DNA from: Epiperipatus broadwayi
Lineage: Eukaryota > Onychophora > Udeonychophora > Euonychophora > Peripatidae
Reading direction: 5' to 3'
Length of the DNA: 64,000 nt
NCBI GenBank assembly: GCA_028023455.1
Contig: JAQFVV010012544.1
Location: forward strand, 622,001-686,000
The position numbers and the translations under genes were made by a program. Below, piece after piece: positions 48,801 to 59,993 of the stretch. The notes beneath the pieces are model-generated. The model made no database searches. It was not told the origin of the DNA and was given only the letters and a program-made list of their open reading frames with translations. Positions within the stretch are counted from its first letter, which is position 1. Each line of letters begins with the position of its first letter.

Positions 48801-51800
48801 GTATTATATAATAAATCTTAATATACAACTAAATACTTTTGTTATTGCAAAAAGACATTTTAAAAAGCTTTGACTAAAATAATGAATAATATACATTTTA
48901 ATCTTTTCTTTAAGACACATTCTACAATGAATATTTAATGATTCTCAGAATTAATATTCTTAAATAAATCCAGAAAAGCAGCAGACATTAACCATTAAAA
49001 ATTTATAGCAATAATGTAAAATACATTCTATCAAGTTTTTATAAAAAATAACGTTAGTGTCTTACTATTAAAAACATAAAAAAGATTTTCTTCACAACAT
49101 AAAAAATAATCATTTAAACTTTGTTGCAACATATTTGATTGAAGTCAATTTTCTATTCATTAATTACAAATATATTATCAGCCATAGACTCAGAATTTTT
49201 ATTATTATTATTTTTTTGACTTTGTGAAAGGGATATGTAATATTTTGCATCTAATGCACACCACAGCATAATCCAATATTATCTAACATATTATAATCGA
49301 TAAAATATTTATACTACAGCTGGAAAAAAAATGTAATCTAAAAAAATAGGTACCCTAAAAGCTGTATAAATTGCATTTTAGAATCTGATTATTATTTTTA
49401 TTGATTGTGTTGTTGATGAATAGTTAAAAGATAGAAAAGGTACCTTTTCTTTCTAATTATTCGAATGTCATCCTGGGTAAAAGACTTTATTTTTCCAAAT
49501 TTATATTTCTTTTATACAATTTATTGAGTAGATTAAACGCTTCTTTAATTAATTATTATAAGAGAAATGTATATCTCCTTTAATCTACTTGGATACCATT
49601 CATGTATTAAACAACATAAGATGAAGATTAGCATTACAATTATTTAAAAGAACCCTGAGGTCATTCATTATTTTTATTTATTAGCTATTCTAATTGATTT
49701 CATTAATCCAAAAATTGGTGATGTGGCTTAAGAAACCTGTATGGTTTATTTTACTATTCGAAGAGTACATTACATTTCATTCTACAAGAGTAGAGTAGAT
49801 CAGATCATGGCAATAAAATTAATAATGACAAATATTTGTTCCAAAAGAGTTGCATGGCAGAAGTAAAGTTTTTCCTCTTCCCTATTCATTTATTTACTTT
49901 ACAGTAATGTATATTAGTACTGTTTTGAAATTTCCTTCTATTTTAATGCATGTCTCTGAAGTAAACGTTAAAGATAATTAACCGCCCGCTGAGCTTATCT
50001 GTATTGTATCTTAGCCTTAGTATTAATATTAGTAGCATTTCTCTCTCTCTCTCTTTTTCTCTCTTAGAATTAGCTACATTTTATTCATGCAAAGCAGCAG
50101 TCTTCCCATTCCCCCCATTTATTTGGTTAGAATATATATATAAAGACAATTCTTTGTAATATATTTTTTAATCTATTATTATTTCAGAATGCCAATTTCC
50201 GTTAAATAAAAAAAAACTAAATAATCGAATAACTGCAAGGGAATTGGAATTGTTCCAAGTAACTGTGCTGTAGAATAAACACATTATGCAGTTAATGTTT
50301 CATTTAATTTCAAATACATGTTTCTATAACATTGTAGTGAGATTAAATGTTATATATATATACGCTAAGATTTGCTGTCAGTGACTAACGCTTAATGGGA
50401 TTCATAAATTACAACTTTTTTTTAAAAAAACATGAAATAAAATTCTACAATTGTCTCCATCTAATAGAGATTCACCTAAAGTTCAAATGTTCCTCTATGA
50501 CAAATCCATTCATACTAGTTAAGATTAATTACATCATTTGAATTACCTGAATATATCTCAAGAGAATTTTAAAATGCAAAATTATATTATGCATTTTAAT
50601 CTAAAAATCTCTTTTCAAAACTGAAGTAAAATAAATTCTATGATTTTTTATACATAATTTTTTTTAAAAAAATCTTTTTTGACAGATAAATTGTTTAAAT
50701 AAATTGAAGCAGACTTATTGTGGAATATTTTAAATATTTATATGTTCAGAAGACATGTTTAAACCATATGATATGTAAATATTTTTGTACTAAAAATGGC
50801 AACTATTTCAAAATATATTTTCCGACGCATAGAATAAGAAATAATAATCAATAATCCAGATTTTTTAAACTTTTGCTTAAATTTTAATTGCGTATCTATT
50901 TTTGAAGTACCAAATTTAATGAACATTTAACAGAGCTTGTAAGATTTTTGTAAACATTAAGAAACAATAAAAGTATGCTCTTAAAAATTGGAAAATGTTA
51001 TTTATGCAGTTACTAAACATTTCACATTCCAATGACTTTTCCAAATAATGAAAACACGAAAGAAACACACAGTGCACACATATACTATCTAACATTTGTT
51101 TTTATTCTGTTGTGAATCTGTGCATATATAATTGAATGCATATTTATACATATAAAGATGATTATTTAAACCATTTTAATCCAATAGCTGATTTCAATGT
51201 TTTATTCATTTTGGTACTTTAAAATTATAATTCTACACTAACCATCTTTAAAATCCAACAAAGTAATGATTTTACATCACTTATTGGTTTTTTTTTTCAG
51301 GTGCAGTATTATGTGTAACATATATACATATAAATATAAAGGTCTACAAATCCAAAATGAATAAGATCATTTCCAATTTCAAGGAAAAGAAAAAAAAAAT
51401 TATTATGAAATAAGTTTTTCACTGATTATAAAAACCATTCTGTGAACAACAAATACAACCATATATAGAATATACTCACCCATTTTTTTTGGTTGTTTAA
51501 TATTTTGTGATTCTGTCTTTTAAAATCTCCACCAAGAAGTATTTTTTTAAAAAAACTTCTACACCATGTGTAATGGTAGCTCTTCAATGTATTATTTCCT
51601 CTGCTATATCTTCCCAATGAAAACAAACAATGTTTTTGTTTCCTTTTTCATTCTCTATTCAGTGGATTTACAACTCAATTTTTTTAAAAAAAACATGCTT
51701 CATATGTTTTCTTTTAGAAAACTTCGAAATTTATTTAATATTTTTAAAACATTCAATTGTTAATAAAAGGACACTAGTTATTATCTACAACATTATTTTG

Positions 51801-52079
51801 GGTGGTATTATTCTCTTCTACAACTAATAATAGTAGTACCATGAGAATCAACTTGGGGTCTTTAGATTTCTGGATACTGAATTAAAAAATATCCTTAACA
51901 AATTAGGCTTTATGGTCAAACAACTATAAGCAAAAATTTAATATACTAATCTGTCACAATTTTCTGATTTCTTTTATTTTTTAAAGGAAGAATTAATGAC
52001 TTATTTTTAAGCATTATGAATTTACAATATGTGAATAAATTCTTTAATTTTTTTTAACTTTTTTTTTTCAGCACACTAT
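48801..52079. other. AT-rich DNA; (CT)n tract
   Basis: 50038-50066 is a CT-rich run ending in CTCTTAG, which resembles a splice acceptor but has no supported exon after it. A near-palindrome AGAAGTATTTTTTTAAAAAA lies at 51536. Nothing coding is supported. The 3' part of the PLE at 52.1 kb may extend into 51.4-52.1 kb unrecognised. Confidence 0.45.
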
Positions 52080-53285
52080 TTTTGACTTCTCCCAATTGAA
52101 CATATATTTCTTAATATACACATAGTTTTTTCCTCTTTACTCATTACTTTATGGTCTTTTAATCTTTTCTCAATGGGATGACTGGCGTTGACTGGTTTTA
52201 TTGATAAGTCTTTCTACAGTCACTGATTATTTCATAAATGCAGTTTTTATTTTTCCACAATTCCAGTTTAGAATTCATAAAAATTAAGATACCCATAATG
52301 CACTATGGTTTGAACTATTCTGATATTATAGTAAATACAGATTTTTTTTAGTATGTATTTTATCCCTCATATGTAAGAATACTTTACAGCAGCCATAATA
52401 TTTATTTTCCAATTATGTTTATTGTTCTTGTCTAATGGTAACTCATGAATAACAATATTTCATGAGAATCTTTTCTTTTTTCAAATCACCGGTGTCTGAA
52501 TGTATTTCTTTGTCTTAGTTTCATAATAACAATATAACTCTACATTTTGTCATGATTGAATGTATATGCTAAATATTTTCCTGGGTTTATGGGTTTTATG
52601 AAAACTGTAGTTCTGATTTTGCAAGATGGATTCTTGCCATGAGAACATCTAAGAATGCAATTTTTGGTCATATTCTGATCCTATTGCCAATATAATGGAA
52701 GAGGATATATATGCATATTTAAAATGTTTATAATAATGCTTTATCATGTAACTATATAACAAATGTATGATTGGTCCAGTGAAGCCATTATTTAGTTGCA
52801 GATAAAATATTAGTTATGGCTATAGCTTCAAAGTTTTCATGTAAATATTGCTCAGTGGTGATTAGTGATGAACCAATATCCAAAATCATAGATATTTTAT
52901 AAAAATAATATACTATATTAAAAGAATGTTATTGTTATGCAGATCCTTCAGAATTCTAATTTTTACATTATCTTAATTAATTAATTTTTTTTACAATGGA
53001 GAATGTTTCATCAGAGTACAATATACACATAAACTTTCCATATCAAAGTTTACCAATAGATATTTCTTTATTTTAATGTTATTGGTTAATTTCATAAAGT
53101 GATTAGAATATCTTATAAAAATAAGAAACTTTCTTTTGTGTACTAAAGGATTAAAAATCTTAAGAAGAAATTTTGACAAGGTTTTTTTTTAGAATTAGCA
53201 AGTTTTTTTATGGATTTTAGTTTGATCATAATAAAGTGGAATTTTTCTGAAGTATTCTTTATTATAAGAAGATTAAATGAAGATA
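52080..53285 (-). pseudogene. Penelope-like element, degenerate RT plus GIY-YIG
   Basis: Minus-strand fragments occur in PLE order. YYDQTKIHK (53239-53207) fits the fingers motif usually near YGLPKIHK. LLKIFNPLVHKRKF (about 53170-53125) and LLVNFDMESL (about 53058-53029) follow, the latter being RT motif A with its aspartate. TEQYLHENFEAIA (52859-52820) marks the motif B end. WLHWTNHTFVI (52787-52755) is motif C, with the family's YVDD replaced. IAFLDVLMARI (52661-52630) ends the RT, then PINPGKYLAYTFNH, KNKNCIYEI and IEKRLKDHKVMSKEEK (52172-52125) represent the GIY-YIG endonuclease, whose YIG itself is lost. Several stops and shifts make it non-functional. The N-terminus and any terminal repeats are not found. 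Confidence 0.82.
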
Positions 53286-55084
53286 CTAGCATGTAAACCA
53301 GAATGAGTTGTTCTATTGAAAATGTAATAAAAGTCTAAATGTGCTAAAATGCTAGCAATGGTGAAGATAAATACAAATTGTTATATTAATTGGATGAGCG
53401 TAAGAGAAAATGTATACTTTCATCACACGTATAGAATGCTATGACCCTAAATATAAAGTCAAAGAAGCATGGCTTATAGCTAACAACACCTATGTTATAA
53501 ACTGGAAGGAAGCATGCTTCTCTCCAAAAAATGGACTCTCTAATTCACTTTTCATATATTTACATCTTTGACACATACATTTTCTATTATGCTCACACAA
53601 CCCACTTACTATGATTATGAGAAGATAAAACTTCTTGAAATTACTCTGCTAATTAATATTACAATTTGGATTTAATGAAAGCAATGTAATAAGAATAAAT
53701 TAATTCTTGGTATTCTGTATCTGAAAGATTTCTGATAAGTGTATTAACTAATAAAAATTTTCATCAAACTCTGAAATGTTTCAACCCCAAAAACATGGCA
53801 ATATAGTGGCCATGACTGGTGCAGCCACTTGGATATAGAAAGATGAAAATATGCTGAGTCAGCAATACAATAATTTTTTAATTATAAATATGTAGAAGTA
53901 TTTAGTTTAAACAATCTTTTTAGTTTACAGTAGAATTATAGTCTATTAAAAAATGAATAAAATCATATATACTGTAAATAATAGATGCAAACCCTGTCAG
54001 TTACTTTAAATGCTAATCCAAACAGAACAAAGAGAAAATTTAATTTGGACATCAAATTTCTGTTGGCCAGATATATAATAAAATTATTAAATGGATTTAT
54101 GTCATTATTGTAAAAAAATGAAAACTATAAAACTTCATTATAAAAACTAGTCAATAAAATCTTCATCATGGGCATCAAAATTATTTGCAAATGGATTAAA
54201 AACTGAAGACCATTCTAGTAATAACCTAGAAAATGACATAAAAACAACTCCAAGGAGGGTCAGCTATTATCTTAACAACAGAGACAACTCTTAATGTGGC
54301 CCAAAAGTAAATGTAATCAAAGGCCATATTACAATTGTGTATATTTTTTATCAAGAGAGGAAGAATGCAGTAATAGTATCACTTCACAGATTATCAGACT
54401 TGAAGCAATGTAACCAATAAAATAAACAAACTAATCATAAAATAAATATGTGCTTATATATATAATCAAAATGAAAGTAAACTATTTTCTTTTTGAGCTA
54501 TCGATAAATAACCTTTATGTTCGTAAATAATGTAAAGCTAACCCAACTAATCTTTAAGCTTGTGATCTTAATAATCTTTCACTTGCTAATATTGTTGGAA
54601 ATTTAGAATGGAATTAATCTATTATCTAGGAATATTAATCTCACTTTTAACAAGCGTGTAAAATAGTTAAATAGAAGTTAATAGTTGTAACCATGCAATA
54701 AGCATAGCTTAAGGTATCTGAAAATCAAAATGAAAATTAACTACTCTTTTCTTAGGTATGAATTAAAATTCTCTTCATGTTAGCAACAATAAAGAAAACA
54801 ATTGATTTACTTATTTTCTACGCTTGTGATTTTAATAAGCTTTCACTTGATAATATTGTTGAAAATTTAAGAGTTCAATTGATAATTTATTTCAAAATTA
54901 AAAATGCATGTTTATATATACATAGTATATGGATTTTCACTTTGAATTTCTGTCAAAATGTAAGCTTATTAAGACTATAAGTTTAAAGAATACGCAGATC
55001 CATTCTATATTTTAACATTTGTTAATGCAGATAGTGTATATATGTAATTAACCTATTCATTAAGTATACTGAATAAGTCCCATA
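53286..55084. other. Unrecognised DNA
   Basis: Slightly more complex patches at 53400-53560 and 53770-54420 could be the eroded upstream part of the 53.3 kb PLE or another old element; no motif is readable. Confidence 0.45.
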
Positions 55085-55345
55085 TAAGTAATAGAGGGAT
55101 TTGATCTGCCCATTAAAGTTGATGGAATAGTTATTTCAATGTAAGTCAAGCACTGATTGTATGTATATGTGGGAGATTATGATCTGGCCAACTGATGGGT
55201 GCTGGTTTTGCACAGAATACATATATTGGAGATCATCTATCTTTTTCACATGTCTGTGGTTATGTGCATCAAATGTATGAGATGAAGTGGAGGATGCATG
55301 CATATGGACTGCAAAATCCTAAGTTCAAATTTCTTTATCCACTTA
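55085..55345 (+). repeat. Repeat family A, copy 10
   Basis: Landmarks GCACTGATTGTATGTATATG, GATCTGGCCAACTGATG, ATACATATATTGGAGATCAT, ATGTGCATCAAATGTATGAG, CCTAAGTTCAAATTTC. Same orientation as copy 11, directly upstream of the PLE palindromes. Confidence 0.82.
55172..55236 (+). ncRNA. Hammerhead ribozyme remnant (family A)
   Basis: CTGATGG (55192-55198; A9 changed), stem II GTGC/GCAC intact, then AGAATA where GAAATA is expected, stem III/cleavage region ATACATATA and stem I TTGG/CCAA intact. Inactive by two core changes. Confidence 0.62.
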
Positions 55346-55479
55346 TATAGGAAACATTTAGTATTTAGCATAAATAGGTTAATTAAACATTGCCTTGGAA
55401 ATAGGTTACATCTATAAGTTCTGTTCATGCCTTTCCTATTATGGAGAGATAATAGTCCAATAATATGAGGGGTTAGACT

Positions 55480-55840
55480 GATGTAATGTCTAAATAGATA
55501 TGATTACAAAATCAAATCCTCCATGGGCTTTAGGCATTCCATCATTAGTTTTTCAATGAAATGGATGGTTAAATAATACTTGGAGAGGTGAGAAGATTGA
55601 AATTGGTCCATTAAAGCTTAAGGAACTATTATCTTAATATATACTGAGCAATGCTTATATATATGTGTGGGAGATTATGATTTAATCCAACTGATGAGTG
55701 CCGATTCTGCAATAAATACATATATTGGGGACCATCTATCTATTTCACAAATATGTGGTCATATGTGTCAGTTGTTTGAGATGGAGTAGAAGATGAATAG
55801 GGACAGAAAAAATCTTAATTTCAAATCCCTCTACTTATTA
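55480..55840 (+). repeat. Repeat family A, copy 11
   Basis: Starts near AGGCATTCCATCATTAG, includes AATGAAATGGATGGTTAAAT, ATCTTAATATATACTGAGCA, CCAACTGATGAGTGCCG, CATATGTGTCAGTTG, and ends at (TA)n, 50 bp before the first PLE palindrome. Confidence 0.82.
55670..55740 (+). ncRNA. Hammerhead ribozyme remnant (family A)
   Basis: CTGATGA (55691-55697) intact; stem II GTGC/GCA damaged and the GAAA block reads TAAA, so G12 is lost. Stem I is well preserved: TTGG/CCAA plus a partial outer helix (ACCATC). Informative for the consensus, not active. Confidence 0.62.
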
Positions 55841-56029
55841 TATATATATATAAAATAAATAAAATATCCGTTAATTAAAAACAATATTGTAATTATAATT
55901 GAAATAATATTTTTAACGGTTTATAAATAATTACAAACAATCTTAAAATCCGCAGAAGTACTTTCGGTTACTTTCTAACCTGCCTCAACTGCCATTAAAT
56001 TCAAAAACCAAAAGCGGAAGCAAACGTCA

Positions 56030-56818
56030 TCAATTCAAATTCCACGAATCTCGTATTTTAATGTTAGAAGCTTGTCGATTTATTAAATGCATTTTATTCC
56101 TGTTTATAAAAATTGCCTCTTTAATTTTTCTTTTACTATGGTTTCTCTCTTCATGAAGAATTTTCACATTTTCAAAATTAAATTTAAATTTATATTTACA
56201 TGTTTTTTCGTGATCAAAGAAAACTGAAGAAGATATTAAATCACCATTATTTTTATTTTTTACATGCTTATATAATAATTCATGTTCCTTCAATCTTTTC
56301 TCAATACTGCACCTAGATTCACCTATATATGATAGCATACAATCACAAAAAATTTGATATATGACATTACTTTTTTGCTTGAAAGGTATGACATCCTTAG
56401 AATTATTGACTAATTTATTAATATTGTTTGGAACGTAGAATGAAACATTAAACACATTCTTATATAAATCCTTAAAAAATTTTACTTGTGGATTTGAAAT
56501 AAATGGAATAGATATCCATTTTTTATTATTAATCTTCATTTCTTTTAAATTATCATAATTTTTTTTAAATTGACATAAAGCATTGTTTATTTGTTCCATT
56601 TTATAACTGACATCAATCAATTCCTTGGCAAATATCTCAATATTTTTTAGTTTATCACTTTGGTAATGACATAATTTTTCATTCCGAAACAAAAAAGATT
56701 TAAAACTTGCCATCTTATGCATCATTGGTACTTTTGATTTACAATTTATATAACCTCTTTTTTGCAGTGGCTTAATTATTAGTTTATAATTTAATATACT
56801 GTTATCTCTTGTGATCAT
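56030..56818 (-). CDS. PLE C-terminal half with GIY-YIG endonuclease (left arm)
   Basis: 262 intact codons. Residues 1-150 match the linker between RT and endonuclease of PLEs (RGYINCKSKV, KKWISIPFIS, NNINKLVNNSKDVIPF). The GIY-YIG domain follows: VIYQIFCDC (152-160), YIGESRC (164-170), R175 in EKRLKEH, a DHEKTC stretch near 202-207, and a candidate catalytic glutamate at 234 in KEAIFINR. The domain nicks target DNA in PLE retrotransposition. The RT is missing: the frame opens at LDLMITRD, the position of the FLD motif that ends PLE RTs. ATG use is arbitrary, since upstream lies only a 21-bp spacer. It differs from its partner at about seven residues. With no stops it may be recent, but expression is unproven. 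Confidence 0.85.
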   Translation of the reverse strand: MITRDNSILNYKLIIKPLQKRGYINCKSKVPMMHKMASFKSFLFRNEKLCHYQSDKLKNIEIFAKELIDVSYKMEQINNALCQFKKNYDNLKEMKINNKKWISIPFISNPQVKFFKDLYKNVFNVSFYVPNNINKLVNNSKDVIPFKQKSNVIYQIFCDCMLSYIGESRCSIEKRLKEHELLYKHVKNKNNGDLISSSVFFDHEKTCKYKFKFNFENVKILHEERNHSKRKIKEAIFINRNKMHLINRQASNIKIRDSWNLN

Positions 56819-56865
56819 TAAATCTAAATAGTTAATCTTATTGTCCTGTTCTCTATTTAGATTTA

Positions 56866-57651
56866 ATGATCACAAGAGATTACAGTATATTAAATTATAA
56901 ACTAATAATTAAGCCACTGCAAAAAAGAGGATATATAAATTGTAAATCAAAAGTACCAGTGATGCATAAGATGGCAAGTTTTAAATCTTTTTTGTTTCGG
57001 AATGAAAAATTATGTCATTACCAAAGTGATAAACTAAAAAATATTGAGATATTTGCCAAGGAATTGATTGATGTCGGTTATAAAATGGAACAAATAAACA
57101 ATGCTTTATGTCAATTTAAAAAAAATTATGATAATTTAAAAAAAAAGATTAATAATAAAAAATGGATATCTATTCCATTTATTTCAAATCCACAAGTAAA
57201 ATTTTTTAAGGATTTATATAAGAATGTGTTTAATGTTTCATTCTACATTCCAAACAATATTAATAAATTAGTCAATAATTCTAAGGATGTCATACCTTTC
57301 AAGCAAAAAAGTAATGTCATATATCAAATTTTTTGTGATTGTATGCTATCATATATAGGTGAATCTAGGTGCAGTATTGAGAAAAGATTGAAGGAACATG
57401 AATTATTATATAAGCGTGTAAAAAATAAAAATAATGGTGATTTAATATCTTCTTCAGTTTTCTTTGATCACGAAAAAACATGTAAATATAAATTTAAATT
57501 TAATTTTGAAAATGTGAAAATTCTTCATGAAGAGAGAAACCATAGTAAAAGAAAAATTAAAGAGGCAATTTTTATAAACAGGAATAAAACGCATTTAATA
57601 AATCGACAAGCTTCTAACATTAAAATACGAGATTCGTGGAATTTGAATTGA
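56866..57651 (+). CDS. PLE C-terminal half with GIY-YIG endonuclease (right arm)
   Basis: 261 intact codons, mirror image of the left-arm gene and divergently oriented from it, starts 48 bp apart. Same domain order: linker, VIYQIFCDC, YIGESRC, EKRLKEH, FFDHEKTC, KEAIFINRN. Differences from the left copy include D-to-Y context at residue 6 (DNS versus DYS), PVMHK for PMMHK, and a missing codon in NLKKKINNK. Both copies retain all GIY-YIG signature residues. As for its partner, no RT is present, so it cannot be an autonomous PLE. A divergent promoter in the 21-bp spacer is not visible. Confidence 0.85.
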   Translation: MITRDYSILNYKLIIKPLQKRGYINCKSKVPVMHKMASFKSFLFRNEKLCHYQSDKLKNIEIFAKELIDVGYKMEQINNALCQFKKNYDNLKKKINNKKWISIPFISNPQVKFFKDLYKNVFNVSFYIPNNINKLVNNSKDVIPFKQKSNVIYQIFCDCMLSYIGESRCSIEKRLKEHELLYKRVKNKNNGDLISSSVFFDHEKTCKYKFKFNFENVKILHEERNHSKRKIKEAIFINRNKTHLINRQASNIKIRDSWNLN

Positions 57652-57785
57652 TGACGTTTGCTTCCGCTTTTGGTTTTTGACTTTAATGGCAGTTGAGGCA
57701 GGTTAGAAAGTAACCAAAAGTACTTCTGTGGATTTTAAGATTGTTTGTAATTATTTATAAACTGTTAAAAATATTATTTCAATTA

Positions 57786-57790
<5 letters not shown>

Positions 57791-57820
<30 letters not shown>

Positions 57821-57821
57821 G
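57791..57821. repeat. (AT)n between the two palindromes
   Basis: About 14 AT units directly separate palindrome 1 from palindrome 2; no other spacer. Confidence 0.92.
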
Positions 57822-57913
57822 TAAACTTATAAATAAATATTAGAAAATACAGTAATTAAAATTTGTTAAAAAGAACAAAAAATATAAATGCCATTTAGGA
57901 GCACTTTCAACTA

Positions 57914-58790
57914 TCCCCATAGTCTTTGTTAACTAATACTTTGAAAAGTAAACTTTCCCATAATTCCATGACATTAATGTTTGCTGCCTGCCTATTGATT
58001 AAGTCTTGCTTGTATTTATATATTAACATAGCTTCCTTGATTTTTCTTTTATTATTATTTCTTTCAGTTTGCAATATTTTTACATTATTATAATTGAAAT
58101 CAAAACCATATATACATGATTTATTATAGTCATAAAAACAGAAGCTGATAAATTATCATTATCTTTAAAATTTTGTTTCGTATTTTGAACTCTTTTTAAT
58201 AACAATAAGTGCTCTTTTGTTCTTTTCTCCAATGTGCATCTTGACTCACCTATATATACACTACCACACCTACACATCCATTTATAAATGATACAATTTT
58301 TATTTGTAAATAAGGTTTTATCTTTACAGTTATTTATTAATTTATTTAATGTAGGTGGTGCATAAAATGCAATGTCACATATACCTTTATAAATTTTCCT
58401 TATGAAACTTGCCTGTTGATTCGAAATATATGGTATTGATATCCAAATTTTATTATCAGAAGAATTAACACCATTATCAATCTTATTTTTATTTTTGTAT
58501 TTATATTTTGAATTAAAATTTTTAATAGTATAATAAATATGATCATAATTATTTCCAACATTTAACAATTCATTAGAATACATTTCAATATTTTTGTCTT
58601 TATTCAATGAATATTTACAAAGATTATCATTTCTGAACAAGAAGGACTTCAAATCTGCCACTTTATGTGACATTGGTACTCTTGATTTATATGAAATGTA
58701 GCTTCTTTTTACTATTGGTTTAATAATCATATAGTAATTCAGTTTATCTCTGTTTTTAGTTATCTTAAAATCTAGAAATTGAACACACAT
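57914..58790 (-). pseudogene. PLE GIY-YIG half, one frameshift (left arm)
   Basis: Opens MCVQFLDFKI at the arm centre, so the FLD motif is the first recognisable residue block. Linker (SYISYKSRVP, IWISIPYISNQQASF, NKLINNCKDK), then CIIYKWMCRCG and YIGESRCTLEKRTKEH. Near 58138 one T is missing relative to the right arm, which ends the frame at 58080. In the next frame the text continues: CIYGFDFNYNNVKILQTERN, KEAMLIYKYKQ, LINRQAAN, ELWESLLF to a stop near 57914. Thus one indel separates it from a complete C-terminal half with the catalytic Glu in KEAM. Confidence 0.85.
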
Positions 58791-58807
58791 TAACAGATGA
58801 AAATTTA

Positions 58808-59690
58808 ATGTGTGTTCAATTTCTAGATCTTAAGATAATTAGAAACAGAGATAAAGTGGATTATTATATGACTATTAAACCAATAGTAAAAAGAGGCTAC
58901 ATTTCATATAAATCAAGAGTACCAATGTCACATAAAATGGTTGGTTTGAAGTTCTTGTTTAGAAATGATAATCTTTGTAAATATTCATCAGATAGAGGCA
59001 AAAATATTGAAATGTATTCTAATGAATTGTTAAATGTTGGATATAATTATGATCATATTTATTATACTATTAAAAATTTTAATTTGAAATATAAATACAA
59101 AAATAAAAATAAGATTAATAATGATGTTAATTCTTCTGATAATAAAATTTGGATATCAATACCATATATTTTGAATCAACAGGCAAGTTTTATAAGGAAA
59201 ATTTATAAAGGTATATGTGACATTGCATTTTATGCACCACCTACATTAAATAAATTAATAAATAACTGTAAAGATAAAACCTTATTTACAAATAAAAATT
59301 GTATCATTTATAAATGGATGTGTAGGTGTGGTAGTGGATATATAGGTGAGTCGAGATGCACATTGGAGAAAAGAACAAAAGAGCACTTGTTGTTATTAAA
59401 AAGAGTTCAAAATATGAAACAAAATTCTAAAGATAATGATAATTTATCAGCTTCTGTTTTTTATGACCATAATAAATCATGTGTATATACATGGTTTTGA
59501 TTTCAATTATAATAATGTAAAAAAAATGGCAAACTGAAAGAAATAATAATAAAAGAAAAATCAAGAAAGCTATGTGAATATATAAATAAAAGCAAGACTT
59601 AATCAATAGGCAGGCAGCAAAAGTTAAGATCACGGAATTATGGGAAAGTTGATCTTTCAAAATATTAATTGACAAAGACTACGAGGAGAG
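58808..59690 (+). pseudogene. PLE GIY-YIG half, broken C-terminus (right arm)
   Basis: 230 codons open (58808-59500): QFLDLKIIRN, RGYISYKSRVP, IWISIPYILNQ, CIIYKWMCRCG, YIGESRCTLEKRTKEH (178-193), SASVFYDHNKSC. An insertion just after SCVYT shifts the frame to a stop at 59500; beyond it the remaining C-terminal codons are recognisable in other frames to about 59690 (GGCAGGCAGCAAAAG region). The left arm has a different lesion, so the two arms decayed separately. Confidence 0.82.
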
Positions 59691-59993
59691 TTGAAAGTGC
59701 TCCTAAGTGATGTTTATATTTTTTGTTCTTTTTAACAAATTTTAATTACTGTACTTTCTAATATTTATTTATAAGTTTATGTATATTATTTTGAAGAAAT
59801 ACAGACATCAATTTGTAGTATTATATATATTCTAATATTCTCACAGACAAATAAATTCATAGTATTATTTTCAGGAACTTCCTTGTAATAAAGGACTCTT
59901 TCTCAAATCATAATACATTTGAGAAAGAAGTTCTGAGAAAAGTACTTGTTATAGTATTGAAATATCTTTTTATTACATGGAAGCTCCTGGAAA

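Larger units (their letters stand above)
55891..57790. repeat. 1.9-kb palindrome 1 of head-to-head PLE halves
   Basis: Arms 55891-56831 and 56853-57790 are inverse copies (a few percent different, one 3-bp indel in the coding part) around a 21-bp spacer. Each arm runs from the centre outward through the C-terminal half of a PLE protein and its 3' flank, ending in AATTATAATT. The right end abuts an (AT)n tract and palindrome 2. Confidence 0.95.
57822..59779. repeat. 1.96-kb palindrome 2 of head-to-head PLE halves
   Basis: Arms 57822-58791 and 58807-59779 are inverse copies around a 15-bp spacer; outer ends are TAAACTTATAAATAAATATT and its inverse. Arms differ more than in palindrome 1, so it is older. 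The PLE is a different subfamily (proteins clearly related but only about half identical by eye). Confidence 0.95.

Noticed and set aside
50038-50070. Pyrimidine tract ending CTCTTAG as a splice acceptor
   Set aside because: No open exon or donor site is supported downstream; it is explained as a CT microsatellite.
51426-51626. 66-codon minus-strand frame with a GTGAGTAT donor-like site
   Set aside because: No homology, no acceptor with a matching exon; may be eroded 3' sequence of the nearby PLE.
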